From Streptomyces griseoaurantiacus (GTDB lineage Bacteria > Actinomycetota > Actinomycetes > Streptomycetales > Streptomycetaceae), in the NCBI GenBank assembly GCA_014656015.1, contig BNBP01000056.1, positions 1-45,177 on the forward strand: a DNA stretch of 45,177 bases. Direction: 5' to 3'. Position numbers and translations under genes: made by a program. Positions 15,296 through 22,668 of the stretch are shown here, piece by piece; the first letter of the stretch is position 1; every line of letters starts with the position of its first letter. The notes under the pieces were generated by a model that was not told the DNA's origin, searched no databases, and saw nothing but the letters and a program-made list of their open reading frames with translations.

Positions 15296-16156
15296 CTAGG
15301 CCAGCCCCCGCCGCGCCACCGCCGGCTGCCCGTGGCCGGCGATCGCGGAGACCATGTCCAGCACCTGCCGGGTCTCCGCGACCTCGTGCACCCGGTACAC
15401 CTGCGCCCCGAGCCACGCCGACACCGCCGTCGTGGCCAGCGTGCCCACCAGCCGCTCCTTGACCGGGCGGTCCAGCGTCTCGCCGACGAAGTCCTTGTTG
15501 GACAGCGACACGAGTACGGGCCACCCGGTCTCGACCATCTCCTCCAGGCGCCGGGTCGCCTCCAGGCTGTGCCGGGTGTTCTTGCCGAAGTCGTGCCCCG
15601 GGTCGATGAGCACCGACTCCCTCGGCACCCCCAGCGCCACCGCCCGCTCGGCCAGGCCGAGCGTCACCCGCAGGATGTCCGCCATGACGTCCTCGTACGT
15701 CACCCGGTGCGGCCGCGTCCGGGGCTCGGCGCCGCCCGCGTGCGTGCACACCAGGCCCACCCCGTACCGCGCGGCGACCTCCGCCAGCCCCGGGTCGACG
15801 CCGCCCCAGGCGTCGTTGAGCAGATCCGCGCCGGCCTCGCAGACCGCCTCGCCGACCTCGGCCCGCCAGGTGTCGACGCTGATGATCACGTCGGGGAAGC
15901 GCCGCCGCACCTCCGCCACGAAGCCGACCGTCCGCCGCGCCTCCTCCTCGGCGGTCACCTCCTCGCCCGGCCCGGCCTTCACCCCGCCGATGTCGACGAT
16001 GGCGGCGCCCTCCGACACCGCCCGCTCCACGCGCGCGAGGGCCGGCTCGTCGTGGAATGTCGCTCCCTGGTCGTAGAAGGAGTCCGGGGTCCGGTTCACG
16101 ATCGCCATGATCACCGGTTCGTGCTCGCCGAATTCGCGCCCGCCCAGCCTGAGCAT
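15296..16156 (-). CDS. folP2: Dihydropteroate synthase paralogue, FolP2-like, with diverged active site
   Basis: This 286-residue TIM-barrel protein starts at ATG 16156 (MLRLGGREFG), with GAGG about nine bases upstream; upstream in-frame ATGs would add an atypical tail. The DHPS pattern is visible but altered. VNRTPDSFYDQG stands where TPDSFSDGG is usual, DIGGVKAGPGEEV replaces DIGGESTRPG, LLNDAWGG replaces INDVSGG, and SLSNKDFVG replaces the SRK loop. IDPGHDFGK and YRVHEV are kept. Canonical DHPS joins p-aminobenzoate to dihydropterin pyrophosphate; loss of the ESTRPG loop and the Arg of SRK suggests a different or no such activity. The mycobacterial FolP2 in the same gene neighbourhood is likewise reported (from memory) to lack DHPS activity. 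Confidence 0.88.
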   Translation of the reverse strand: MLRLGGREFGEHEPVIMAIVNRTPDSFYDQGATFHDEPALARVERAVSEGAAIVDIGGVKAGPGEEVTAEEEARRTVGFVAEVRRRFPDVIISVDTWRAEVGEAVCEAGADLLNDAWGGVDPGLAEVAARYGVGLVCTHAGGAEPRTRPHRVTYEDVMADILRVTLGLAERAVALGVPRESVLIDPGHDFGKNTRHSLEATRRLEEMVETGWPVLVSLSNKDFVGETLDRPVKERLVGTLATTAVSAWLGAQVYRVHEVAETRQVLDMVSAIAGHGQPAVARRGLA

Positions 16157-16282
16157 CCCCTGTGACCTCTTCCCTGCGTCCGCTTTGTTGACCGCCTGCG
16201 ACCCTAACTGTCGGACCCGCATGGCACGATCGGACCCGAGCACTTCCCCGACCCTTCAGAACCGAGAGCGTGGACCCCGGCG

Positions 16283-16633
16283 ATGTTGATGTTTCTGTTC
16301 CTGGTCGTCGCGCTCGCCGTCGTGGTCGCCGCGGTGACACTGGCCGTGGTGGGCGGCGGTGAGAACGCGCCCCTGCCCGAGGCGGCACCGGAGCGGCTGA
16401 TGGACCCGCTGCCCCCGGACCGACCGGTGAACAGGGCCGACGTGGAGGGCCTGCGCTTCCCGCTCGCCGCCCGCGGCTACCGGATGGCGGACGTCGACGA
16501 CGCCCTCGGCCGCCTCGGTGCCGAACTCGCCGAACGGGACGCCCGCATCGCCCACCTGGAGTCCGCGCTGGCGGGCGCCCGCACCCCCGGCCCGGTGCCG
16601 CTGGACGAGCCGGACGAGGAGAACGACCGATGA
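16283..16633 (+). CDS. DivIVA-motif membrane protein
   Basis: This 116-residue protein starts at ATG 16283 (a second ATG at 16289 is possible; only a weak GAGAGC precedes). One N-terminal transmembrane helix (FLFLVVALAVVVAAVTLAVV) is followed by a Pro-rich linker. The DivIVA-like motif RFPLAARGYRMADVDDALGR and a short predicted coiled coil (LGAELAERDARIAHLESALA) come next, with an acidic tail. This architecture matches Rv1209 of mycobacteria and suggests a role at the membrane linked to cell-wall growth or polarity. Its stop overlaps the start of tag (ATGA), so the two genes are coupled. It is divergent from folP2. Confidence 0.85.
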   Translation: MLMFLFLVVALAVVVAAVTLAVVGGGENAPLPEAAPERLMDPLPPDRPVNRADVEGLRFPLAARGYRMADVDDALGRLGAELAERDARIAHLESALAGARTPGPVPLDEPDEENDR

Positions 16634-17211
16634 CCTCACCCGGAGCCGTGCCCGGCGCCGACGGGCTGCCGCGCTGCCCGTGGGCGCTGTCCACCGAGGA
16701 CTACGTCAAGTACCACGACGAGGAGTGGGGCCGGCCCGTCCACGGGGACGACGCGCTGTACGAGCGGCTCAGCCTGGAGGCGTTCCAGTCGGGGCTGTCC
16801 TGGCTCACGATCCTGCGCCGCCGCGCCGGGTTCCGGGCCGCCTTCGCCGACTTCAAGATCGCGGCGGTCGCGGAGTTCACGGAGGCGGACGCGGAGCGGC
16901 TGCTCGGGGACGCGGGCATCATCCGGAACCGGCTGAAGATCGAGGCGACGCTCGCCAACGCCCGGGTGCTGGCCCAGTGGGCGCCGGGGGAGCTGGACGC
17001 GCTGATCTGGTCCCACGCCCCCGAACCCGAAGGGCGGCCGGTGCCGCGGACCCTCGCCGACGTGCCGGCGGTGACCACGGAGTCCACGGCGCTGTCGAAG
17101 GCGCTGAAGAAGCGGGGCCTGCGGTTCGTGGGCCCCACGACGGCCTACGCCCTGATGCAGGCCTGCGGCCTGGTCAACGACCACCTGGCCACGTGCGTGT
17201 CCCGCGCCTGA
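16630..17211 (+). CDS. tag: DNA-3-methyladenine glycosylase I
   Basis: This 193-residue base-excision repair enzyme removes 3-methyladenine from alkylated DNA. Tag signatures are RCPWAL (zinc-ligand Cys near the N-terminus), YHDEEWGRPVHGDDALYE, EAFQSGLSWLTILRRR with the base-pocket Glu/Trp, and the helix-hairpin-helix region LKKRGLRFVGPTTAYALMQA followed by GLVNDH (zinc His). Length and order are those of E. coli Tag. It starts at ATG 16630, overlapping the DivIVA-like gene by four bases. The same pairing, Rv1209-tagA, is known in mycobacteria. Confidence 0.96.
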   Translation: MTSPGAVPGADGLPRCPWALSTEDYVKYHDEEWGRPVHGDDALYERLSLEAFQSGLSWLTILRRRAGFRAAFADFKIAAVAEFTEADAERLLGDAGIIRNRLKIEATLANARVLAQWAPGELDALIWSHAPEPEGRPVPRTLADVPAVTTESTALSKALKKRGLRFVGPTTAYALMQACGLVNDHLATCVSRA

Positions 17212-17285
17212 CCGCCTCCGCCCGCCCGGGGGAGTACACGGGAGCGGCCCGCGCCCCACGGGGCGGGGGACCGCCGGAGCACGTC

Positions 17286-18089
17286 CTAGCGTCCCTCGAA
17301 CTTCGGCGCGCGCTTCTCGACGAACGCCCGGACCGCCTCCACGTGGTCACCGGACGACCCCGCCCGGGTCTGCAGCTCGTCCTCCTTCTCCAGCGCCTCG
17401 GACAGCGAGTGCGACTGTCCGAACGCGACCGACTCCTTCAGGGCCGCGTACGCCAGCGTCGGCCCCTCGGCCAGCTTCCGCGCCACCGCCTCCGCCTCCG
17501 CCCGCAGCTCGGCCCCCGGCACCACCCGGTTCGCGATCCCCAGCTCCAAGGCCTCCTGCGCCCGCAGCTTCCGGGGGAACAGCAGCAGGTCCATCGCCCG
17601 CCCGGCCCCGATCACCCGCGGCAGCGTCCAGGAGATACCGGAGTCCGCGGTCAGCGCGACGCCCGCGAACGAGGTGTTGAACGAGGCCGTGTCCGCCACG
17701 ATCCGGTAGTCCGCCGCGAGCGCGAACCCGAAGCCGGCGCCCGCCGCGACCCCGTTCACCGCCGCCACCACCGGCTTCGGCGCCTCCGCCAGCGCCCGCA
17801 GAATCGGGTTGTAGTGCTCCCGCACGGTGGACATCGTGCCCCCCGAGCCGTCCTTCTGGTCCGCCGCCAGCAGCCCGACGTGCTCCTTGAGGTCCTGGCC
17901 CACGCAGAACGCCTGCTCACCGGCCGCGGTGAGCAGGATCGCCCGGACGGCGGAGTCCTCGGCGGCCGCTCGCGCCGCGTCCCGCAGTGCCTCCTTGGTG
18001 ACGACGTTCAGCGCGTTCATCGCCTCGGGGCGGTTCAGCACGATCGTCGCGAGCCCGTCGTTCACCTCGTACAGCACGGTGTCGGCCAT
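17286..18089 (-). CDS. Enoyl-CoA hydratase/isomerase family protein
   Basis: This 267-residue crotonase-fold enzyme starts at the ATG at 18089, behind GAGGGG with a 5-base gap. It shows LNRPEAMNALN, the oxyanion-hole segments AFCVGQDLKEH and NGVAAGAGFGFALAADYRI, and FAGVALTADSGISWTLPRVI. In the last motif the usual catalytic Glu of hydratases (GxxPExG) is Asp (TADSG), as in PaaG-type isomerases. It therefore more likely isomerises or otherwise processes an acyl-CoA than performs plain hydration, possibly in phenylacetate or fatty-acid degradation. A 12-bp palindrome lies about 65 bases upstream. Confidence 0.9.
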   Translation of the reverse strand: MADTVLYEVNDGLATIVLNRPEAMNALNVVTKEALRDAARAAAEDSAVRAILLTAAGEQAFCVGQDLKEHVGLLAADQKDGSGGTMSTVREHYNPILRALAEAPKPVVAAVNGVAAGAGFGFALAADYRIVADTASFNTSFAGVALTADSGISWTLPRVIGAGRAMDLLLFPRKLRAQEALELGIANRVVPGAELRAEAEAVARKLAEGPTLAYAALKESVAFGQSHSLSEALEKEDELQTRAGSSGDHVEAVRAFVEKRAPKFEGR

Positions 18090-18442
18090 GGAGTCCCCTC
18101 GAAGCAGGTCGTAGAGCGGTTCGTGAACAGCATGGCGGAGTTCCCGGGCGTCCGACCGGTCGGTGCGTGTGACCTGCGTCAAAGAACCGGGACCCGGATT
18201 CGGTGCCGAATCGGGCCGCCGGGCGGCGAAGTATCGCAGCAGCATCGCCGAATTGAGTGGTTTTGCTCGCGCGCGTTGCCCAAGCGATGCCGACTGATGT
18301 TGGTCATCGGGTGTCGCGATGCGGGATAATGGCCAGGAAGCAATGTGTTCGATGCCGGTGTCGTGTGTCCATCGAGGGACCGCGTGCCCTTTCGCGGGGG
18401 CCGTCGGCTGACGATGACCTGGTTTCAGGAAGGGGAACGAGC
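18090..18442. other. 353-base divergent regulatory region
   Basis: No gene is seen. On the minus side, TTGACG (18177-18182) could be the -35 of the enoyl-CoA hydratase promoter, next to the palindrome at 18152-18163. On the plus side, TTGGTC (18301-18306), 19 bases, then GATAAT (18326-18331) is a possible promoter for the DUF3117 gene. Confidence 0.5.
18152..18163. promoter_or_regulatory. 12-bp perfect palindrome CCGACCGGTCGG, candidate operator
   Basis: The palindrome sits between the possible -35 TTGACG (minus strand) and the enoyl-CoA hydratase start. TetR-family regulators of acyl-CoA catabolism bind similar GACCGGTC-centred dyads. The 10-base core CGACCGGTCG recurs at 12506-12515 before the LOG gene. 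Confidence 0.45.
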
Positions 18443-18610
18443 ATGGCGGCCATGAAGCCGCGGACGGGTGACGGCCCGCTCGAGGTGACCAAGGAGGGGC
18501 GGGGCATCGTCATGCGCGTTCCGCTCGAAGGCGGGGGCCGACTCGTCGTCGAGCTGACCCCGGACGAGGCCGACGCGCTCGGCGACGCCCTGAAGAAGGT
18601 CGTCGGCTGA
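18443..18610 (+). CDS. DUF3117 small protein
   Basis: This 55-residue protein starts at ATG 18443 with GGAAGGGG upstream. The sequence (MAAMKPRTGDGPLEVTKEGR, then RLVVELTPDEADALGDALKK) is the highly conserved actinobacterial DUF3117 family, of which Rv1211 is a member. It is small, hydrophilic and probably a beta hairpin followed by a helix. Its function is unknown. In mycobacteria it also follows tagA; here an enoyl-CoA hydratase gene has come between. It is monocistronic, with its own terminator at 18639-18670. Confidence 0.94.
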   Translation: MAAMKPRTGDGPLEVTKEGRGIVMRVPLEGGGRLVVELTPDEADALGDALKKVVG

Positions 18611-18638
18611 GGCGCGAGCGGCCCTTACCCCCTTCAGT

Positions 18639-18670
18639 GACCCGGGCATCGGGACAACGATGCCCGGGTC
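18639..18670 (+). terminator. Rho-independent terminator after the DUF3117 gene
   Basis: A perfect 13-bp stem (GACCCGGGCATCG / CGATGCCCGGGTC) with loop GGACAA is followed by GCTCGTTTTC, giving a short U-run. It lies between convergent genes. Confidence 0.88.
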
Positions 18671-18748
18671 GCTCGTTTTCCCGGGCCGCCGCTCCGGCGC
18701 GGCTTCCTGCGGCCGCCCGTCACGGCCTGCCCCGGACGCCCGCGCGTC

Positions 18749-19381
18749 TCAGCGCTTGACCGCGCACAGCAGGCCGTCGCCCACCGGCAGCAGCGAGGGC
18801 ACCAGGTCCTGGCTCTCCCGCACCGCCCGCAGCAGCTCCCGCAGCCGGACCACCTCGGCGGGCTGCGGACCGGAGTCGATGGTCCGCCCGTCGGCGAAGA
18901 CGCCCTCGAAGACGACCAGCCCGCCCGGCCGCAGCAGCCGCAACGATTCAGCGAGGTAGTCGAGGCACTCCATGCGGTCGCCGTCGCAGAACACCAGGTC
19001 GTAGCCCGCGTCGGCGAGCCGGGGCAGCACGTCCAGGGCGCGGCCGGGGATGAAGCGGGCCCGATTGCTGGCGAAGCCCGCAGCGCGGAAGGCCTGCCGG
19101 GCGAACTGCTGACGCTCAGGCTCGGGGTCCACGGTGGTCAGCACGCCGTCCGGGCGCATGCCGTGCAGCAGGTGGATGCCCGACACGCCGGTACCCGTGC
19201 CGATCTCCGCCACGGCCTTGGCGTCCACGGTGGCCGCGAGCAACCGCAGGGCCGCACCCGCGCCGGGCGACACCGAGCGCAGCCCTGCCTCCCGGGCCCG
19301 CTCCCGGGCCCAGTGCAGCGCGTCGTCCTCGGCGACAAAGGCGTCGGCGAACGCCCAGCTCGTCTGCCGGTTGGCGGTAAT
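18749..19381 (-). CDS. SAM-dependent O-methyltransferase, probable ATT start
   Basis: This class I methyltransferase of the catechol-O-MT/Rv1220c type is about 210 residues long. The SAM-binding motif is AVAEIGTGTGVSGIHLLHGM, followed by TTVDPEPERQ, LVFCDGDR and LRPGGLVVFEGVF. The first usual start codon in frame is GTG 19273, but the frame continues upstream with well-formed coding sequence (ITANRQTSWAFADAFVAEDD). It reaches an ATT at 19381, six bases after AGGAG, with no ATG, GTG or TTG further up in frame. ATT is therefore the best start, which would be unusual. It is divergent from the ECF sigma gene, an arrangement shared with mycobacteria. The substrate is unknown. Confidence 0.85.
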   Translation of the reverse strand: MTANRQTSWAFADAFVAEDDALHWARERAREAGLRSVSPGAGAALRLLAATVDAKAVAEIGTGTGVSGIHLLHGMRPDGVLTTVDPEPERQQFARQAFRAAGFASNRARFIPGRALDVLPRLADAGYDLVFCDGDRMECLDYLAESLRLLRPGGLVVFEGVFADGRTIDSGPQPAEVVRLRELLRAVRESQDLVPSLLPVGDGLLCAVKR

Positions 19382-19433
19382 GACCCTCTCCTGTCCCCGT
19401 TGTTGCCTCGGCGTGACTGTATCCGTTGGCGTC

Positions 19434-19460
19434 GGGAACCCGCAGATGGGACCGGGCGTT
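19434..19460 (+). promoter_or_regulatory. ECF-type promoter (GGGAAC-N17-CGTT) of the sigma factor gene
   Basis: GGGAAC (19434-19439), 17 bases, CGTT (19457-19460) fits the -35/-10 consensus of ECF sigma factors of the SigE class (GGAAC and CGTT). It points toward the sigma gene and implies positive autoregulation, with a leader of about 150 bases. Confidence 0.72.
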
Positions 19461-19619
19461 AAAAGGGGCGTGAAGGGACGGGGCAGCCGACGGGGGAGCG
19501 AGCGGGGGCGGGAGATGACGACGTGCGGCGAGCAACTGCTGACGCGTCCGCATGAGCCGGATCAGCGCGTATCAAATTCTCGTAAAACCGCTTATCCGGA
19601 GCTAACGGGCGGGGTGGCT

Positions 19620-20396
19620 ATGGTAGGGGCTCCACTGGACACCACCAGAGCCGACAGGGGAGGTGCGGCCGCGCGCGAGGAACGGGGAGGAGCGTTTCGA
19701 CGACTCCTCGGCCCGGCGGGCAGGCCGAAATCCGTGACCGACACTGCTGACAGCACCCAGCCCGCCGACTCCGCTCAGACGGCGACCTTCTCCACTGAAG
19801 CGGACTCGCAGGCGTGGACTCCGCCCACATGGGAGGAGATCGTCAGCACCCACAGCGGCCGTGTCTACCGCCTCGCCTACCGTCTGACGGGAAACCAGCA
19901 CGACGCCGAGGACCTCACCCAGGAGGTCTTCGTCCGCGTCTTCCGCTCCCTGTCGACGTACACGCCCGGCACCTTCGAGGGCTGGCTGCACCGCATCACC
20001 ACGAACCTCTTCCTCGACATGGTCCGCCGCAAGCAGCGCATCCGCTTCGACGCACTCGGGGACGACGCGGCGGAGCGGCTGCCCAGCCGCGAGCCCACCC
20101 CGCAGCAGATCTTCAACGACGCCCACTTCGACGCGGACGTGCAGCAGGCGCTCGACACCCTCGCGCCCGAGTTCCGTGCCGCCGTCGTCCTCTGTGACAT
20201 CGAGGGCCTCTCCTACGAGGAGATCGCCGCGACCCTCGGCGTCAAGCTCGGCACGGTCCGCTCCCGGATCCACCGGGGCCGCTCCCAGCTCCGCAAGGCA
20301 CTCGCCCACCGGTCCCCCCAGGCGCGTGCCGAGAAGCGGCGCGGTTTCGCGTTCCCGGGTGTGCCCGCGCTGGGAGGAGGGGGCGCGACCGCGTGA
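19620..20396 (+). CDS. sigE: ECF sigma factor, SigE type
   Basis: This protein is 258 residues from ATG 19620; the ribosome-binding site is weak, and an internal GTG near 19734 (VTDTADSTQ) could give a shorter form. The first 70 residues are a disordered extension. Sigma region 2 spans about 75-142 (VYRLAYRLTGNQHDAEDLTQ, then EGWLHRITTNLFLDMVRRK), and region 4 about 172-225 (LSYEEIAATLGVKLGTVRSR). It directs RNA polymerase to envelope-stress promoters and is held by the anti-sigma factor encoded next, whose start it overlaps (GTGA). Gene order with rseA, htrA and tatB matches mycobacterial sigE, hence the symbol; the name sigE is also used for a different Streptomyces ECF factor. Confidence 0.94.
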   Translation: MVGAPLDTTRADRGGAAAREERGGAFRRLLGPAGRPKSVTDTADSTQPADSAQTATFSTEADSQAWTPPTWEEIVSTHSGRVYRLAYRLTGNQHDAEDLTQEVFVRVFRSLSTYTPGTFEGWLHRITTNLFLDMVRRKQRIRFDALGDDAAERLPSREPTPQQIFNDAHFDADVQQALDTLAPEFRAAVVLCDIEGLSYEEIAATLGVKLGTVRSRIHRGRSQLRKALAHRSPQARAEKRRGFAFPGVPALGGGGATA

Positions 20397-21376
20397 GTGG
20401 ATCACTTCGTCCCACACCGGCCGAACAGCATCTGGGAGACCGGCTCTCCGCCCTGGTGGACGGAGAACTCGGTCACGAGTCGCGTGAGCGCGTCCTGGCG
20501 CACCTCGCCACCTGCGCGAAGTGCAAGGCCGAGGCCGATGCCCAGCGGCAGCTCAAGAGCGTCTTCGCCAAGGCCGCTCCGCCGCCTCCCTCCGAGAGCT
20601 TCCTGGCCCGTCTGCAGGGCCTGCCCGCCGGAAGCGACCCCGAGGGCGGCCCACCGCCGGCCGAGGGCCGCCGCGAGGGCCGTCCCGGGCGGACGTCGCC
20701 GGAGGCCGGCCTCTTCGGCTCCCTGGCCGACCCCTTCCGCTACGTCCCCTCGGGCGCCCACGCGAGCGCGCTGTCCCCGTCCGAGGGCCACGCGCTGTCC
20801 GGGGACCCCGGCGGCGACCACGGTTTCCGCATCGCCCACGTGGGCCGTCCCGAGGAGCGCGCGGCCTCGCGCGGACTCCGGTTCGCGTTCGTCGCGGCCG
20901 GAGCCGTGTCCCTGGCCGCGATAGCGCTCGGCGGGGTGACCGCGGGCAGCCCCACCGACACGGCCTCGCAGGCGCGGGGCGGCGCGGGCGCCGGCAGCAA
21001 CGTCAGCCCGGCCCAGACGGCCGCCACGACCGCGGCGACGACCGAGAACCGCCGGCGCCGCGGCGGAGGCCCCCTGCTGGCGCAGGGCCGGCGGGCGCAG
21101 GAGGACCCGGCGGTGCCCGTGGGCATCGGCGCGCCCCTCCTGCCGGGGGCACCGACGGCCGGCGGAGCGCAGGCGCGGGACGTACAGACCCCGCAGAACG
21201 CCCGGAACGCCGCGCGCACCCTGACGGCACCGACACCGGCACCGCCACAGGTCGCGGCCGGCACGGTCGCCGTCTCCCCGCTGATCCGTTCCCTGACGGC
21301 GAGCCCCCTCCGGCTCGGCACCTGGCCCGCGCCCCCGGGCTGGACGCCCCCGCCCCTCCCTCCGGCACTGCCGTGA
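20393..21376 (+). CDS. rseA: Zinc-binding anti-sigma factor (RseA-like)
   Basis: This 327-residue membrane protein starts at GTG 20393, overlapping the sigma gene stop. The zinc anti-sigma motif H37-x3-C41-x2-C44 (HLATCAKC) lies in the N-terminal cytoplasmic domain, which should clamp the sigma factor. One transmembrane helix spans about 162-183 (FAFVAAGAVSLAAIALGGV), followed by a long Pro/Ala/Thr-rich extracytoplasmic tail ending in a Pro-rich stretch. The presence of both a redox-sensitive zinc motif and a membrane span means release could be triggered by thiol oxidation or by proteolysis. The adjacent HtrA-type protease gene suggests the second. The extracytoplasmic tail is longer than in mycobacterial RseA. 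Confidence 0.9.
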   Translation: MSGSLRPTPAEQHLGDRLSALVDGELGHESRERVLAHLATCAKCKAEADAQRQLKSVFAKAAPPPPSESFLARLQGLPAGSDPEGGPPPAEGRREGRPGRTSPEAGLFGSLADPFRYVPSGAHASALSPSEGHALSGDPGGDHGFRIAHVGRPEERAASRGLRFAFVAAGAVSLAAIALGGVTAGSPTDTASQARGGAGAGSNVSPAQTAATTAATTENRRRRGGGPLLAQGRRAQEDPAVPVGIGAPLLPGAPTAGGAQARDVQTPQNARNAARTLTAPTPAPPQVAAGTVAVSPLIRSLTASPLRLGTWPAPPGWTPPPLPPALP

Positions 21377-21408
21377 CCACGGCCTGTGGGCGGCGTCCTT
21401 CCTGAGTG

Positions 21409-21430
21409 TCCCCGGGGCTGCCCCCGGGGA
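21409..21430. terminator. GC hairpin between the anti-sigma and HtrA genes
   Basis: TCCCCGGGG / CCCCGGGGA form a perfect 9-bp stem with a 4-base loop 32 bases after the anti-sigma stop, with no U-run. It may attenuate read-through into the protease gene. A second dyad, CAGGTC-TG-GACCTG, lies at 21461-21474. Confidence 0.5.
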
Positions 21431-21510
21431 CCGGGGGAGGCGAGCGCGGGCGAGGAAAAACAGGTCTGGACCTGGTTGAATCCGAGGAGGCGCGCTCCCA
21501 CGGAGGAATC

Positions 21511-22476
21511 ATGACCCAGGACGGCGACATCGAGCCGGGCCTCTCCCGCCCGGCCGTCACCACCGCCCCCACCACGCCCCCGTGGCACCGCTACGACCCC
21601 TGGTCGCCCACCCCGTTCCGGAACACCCCTCTGCCCGTCCCCCAGGGCCCCCGTACGCCTCGGCGCACCCTGGTCACCGCCGCCCTCGCCGTCCTCCTCG
21701 TCTCCGGCGCCACCGGCCTCGCCGTGGGTGCCCTGCTGGAGCACGAGAACCTGCGGGCCACGCTCCCCGAGACCGGCCGCGACCTCCCGGACCGCCCCGC
21801 CCGCAGCGTGTCCGAGATCGCCGCCAACGCCCTCCCCGGCGTCGTCACCCTCCACGTCCGGGGTGTCGGTCAGCAGGACACCGGAACCGGCTTCGTGTTC
21901 GACACCCACGGCCGCATCCTGACCAACAACCACGTCGTCGCCCCCGGCGACTCCGACGGCGGCGAGATATCCGTGACCTTCGCCGACGGCACGACCTCCC
22001 GCGCCGGCGTCGTCGGCCGGGACACCCGTTCCGACCTGGCCGTCGTCGAGGTCGAGGACACCGCCCACCGCACCCCGCTGCCCCTCGGCGACTCCGACGA
22101 CGTCCGCGTCGGGGACCCGGTCGTGGCGATCGGCGCCCCCTTCGACCTGCCGGGCACCGTCACCGCCGGCATCGTCAGCGCCACCGAGCGGTCCGTCACG
22201 GCGGACGGCGAGAAGGGCGAGGACGACGACGTGTCGTACACCGACGCCCTCCAGACCGACGCCCCGATCAACCCCGGCAACTCCGGCGGGCCCCTCCTGG
22301 ACGGCCGTGCCCGCGTCGTCGGCATCAACTCCGCCATCCGGGCAGCCGACGCCGACTCCGGCGTCGAGGAGGGCACGGCGGGCTCGATAGGGCTCGGCTT
22401 CGCCATCCCCGTCAACCACGCCCGAGAGGTCGCCGAGGAACTGATCGCCAAGGACCGCGCCGGAGGCACCGGCTGA
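21511..22476 (+). CDS. htrA: HtrA/DegP-type serine protease without PDZ domain
   Basis: This 321-residue membrane-anchored protease starts at ATG 21511, behind CGGAGGA. A Pro-rich cytoplasmic N-terminus and one transmembrane helix (about 52-75, TLVTAALAVLLVSGATGLAV) precede a trypsin-like domain with catalytic H141 (LTNNHVVAP), D175 (TRSDLAVVEV) and S258 (INPGNSGGPLLD). The protein ends right after the protease domain (LGFAIPVNHAREVAEELI), so the PDZ domain normal for HtrA is absent and regulation must differ. It is likely part of the sigma/anti-sigma stress circuit and works outside the membrane on misfolded proteins or on the anti-sigma factor. Confidence 0.93.
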   Translation: MTQDGDIEPGLSRPAVTTAPTTPPWHRYDPWSPTPFRNTPLPVPQGPRTPRRTLVTAALAVLLVSGATGLAVGALLEHENLRATLPETGRDLPDRPARSVSEIAANALPGVVTLHVRGVGQQDTGTGFVFDTHGRILTNNHVVAPGDSDGGEISVTFADGTTSRAGVVGRDTRSDLAVVEVEDTAHRTPLPLGDSDDVRVGDPVVAIGAPFDLPGTVTAGIVSATERSVTADGEKGEDDDVSYTDALQTDAPINPGNSGGPLLDGRARVVGINSAIRAADADSGVEEGTAGSIGLGFAIPVNHAREVAEELIAKDRAGGTG

Positions 22477-22668
22477 ACACCCGGACCCGGCGAACACCCT
22501 CACCCGCGCGGGACACGGCGGGAAGAACGCGGCGTGTACGGGCGGTACGCGGCCCGGGGCGGTACCGGTCCCCGGGTGTCGGCGGGTACCGTGGACCGGG
22601 CCCGCACCACGGAAGTCCTGACCGGAAGAGCGAGGGCCGAGGGCCGCGGACATCGCGAGGAGCTTCAG

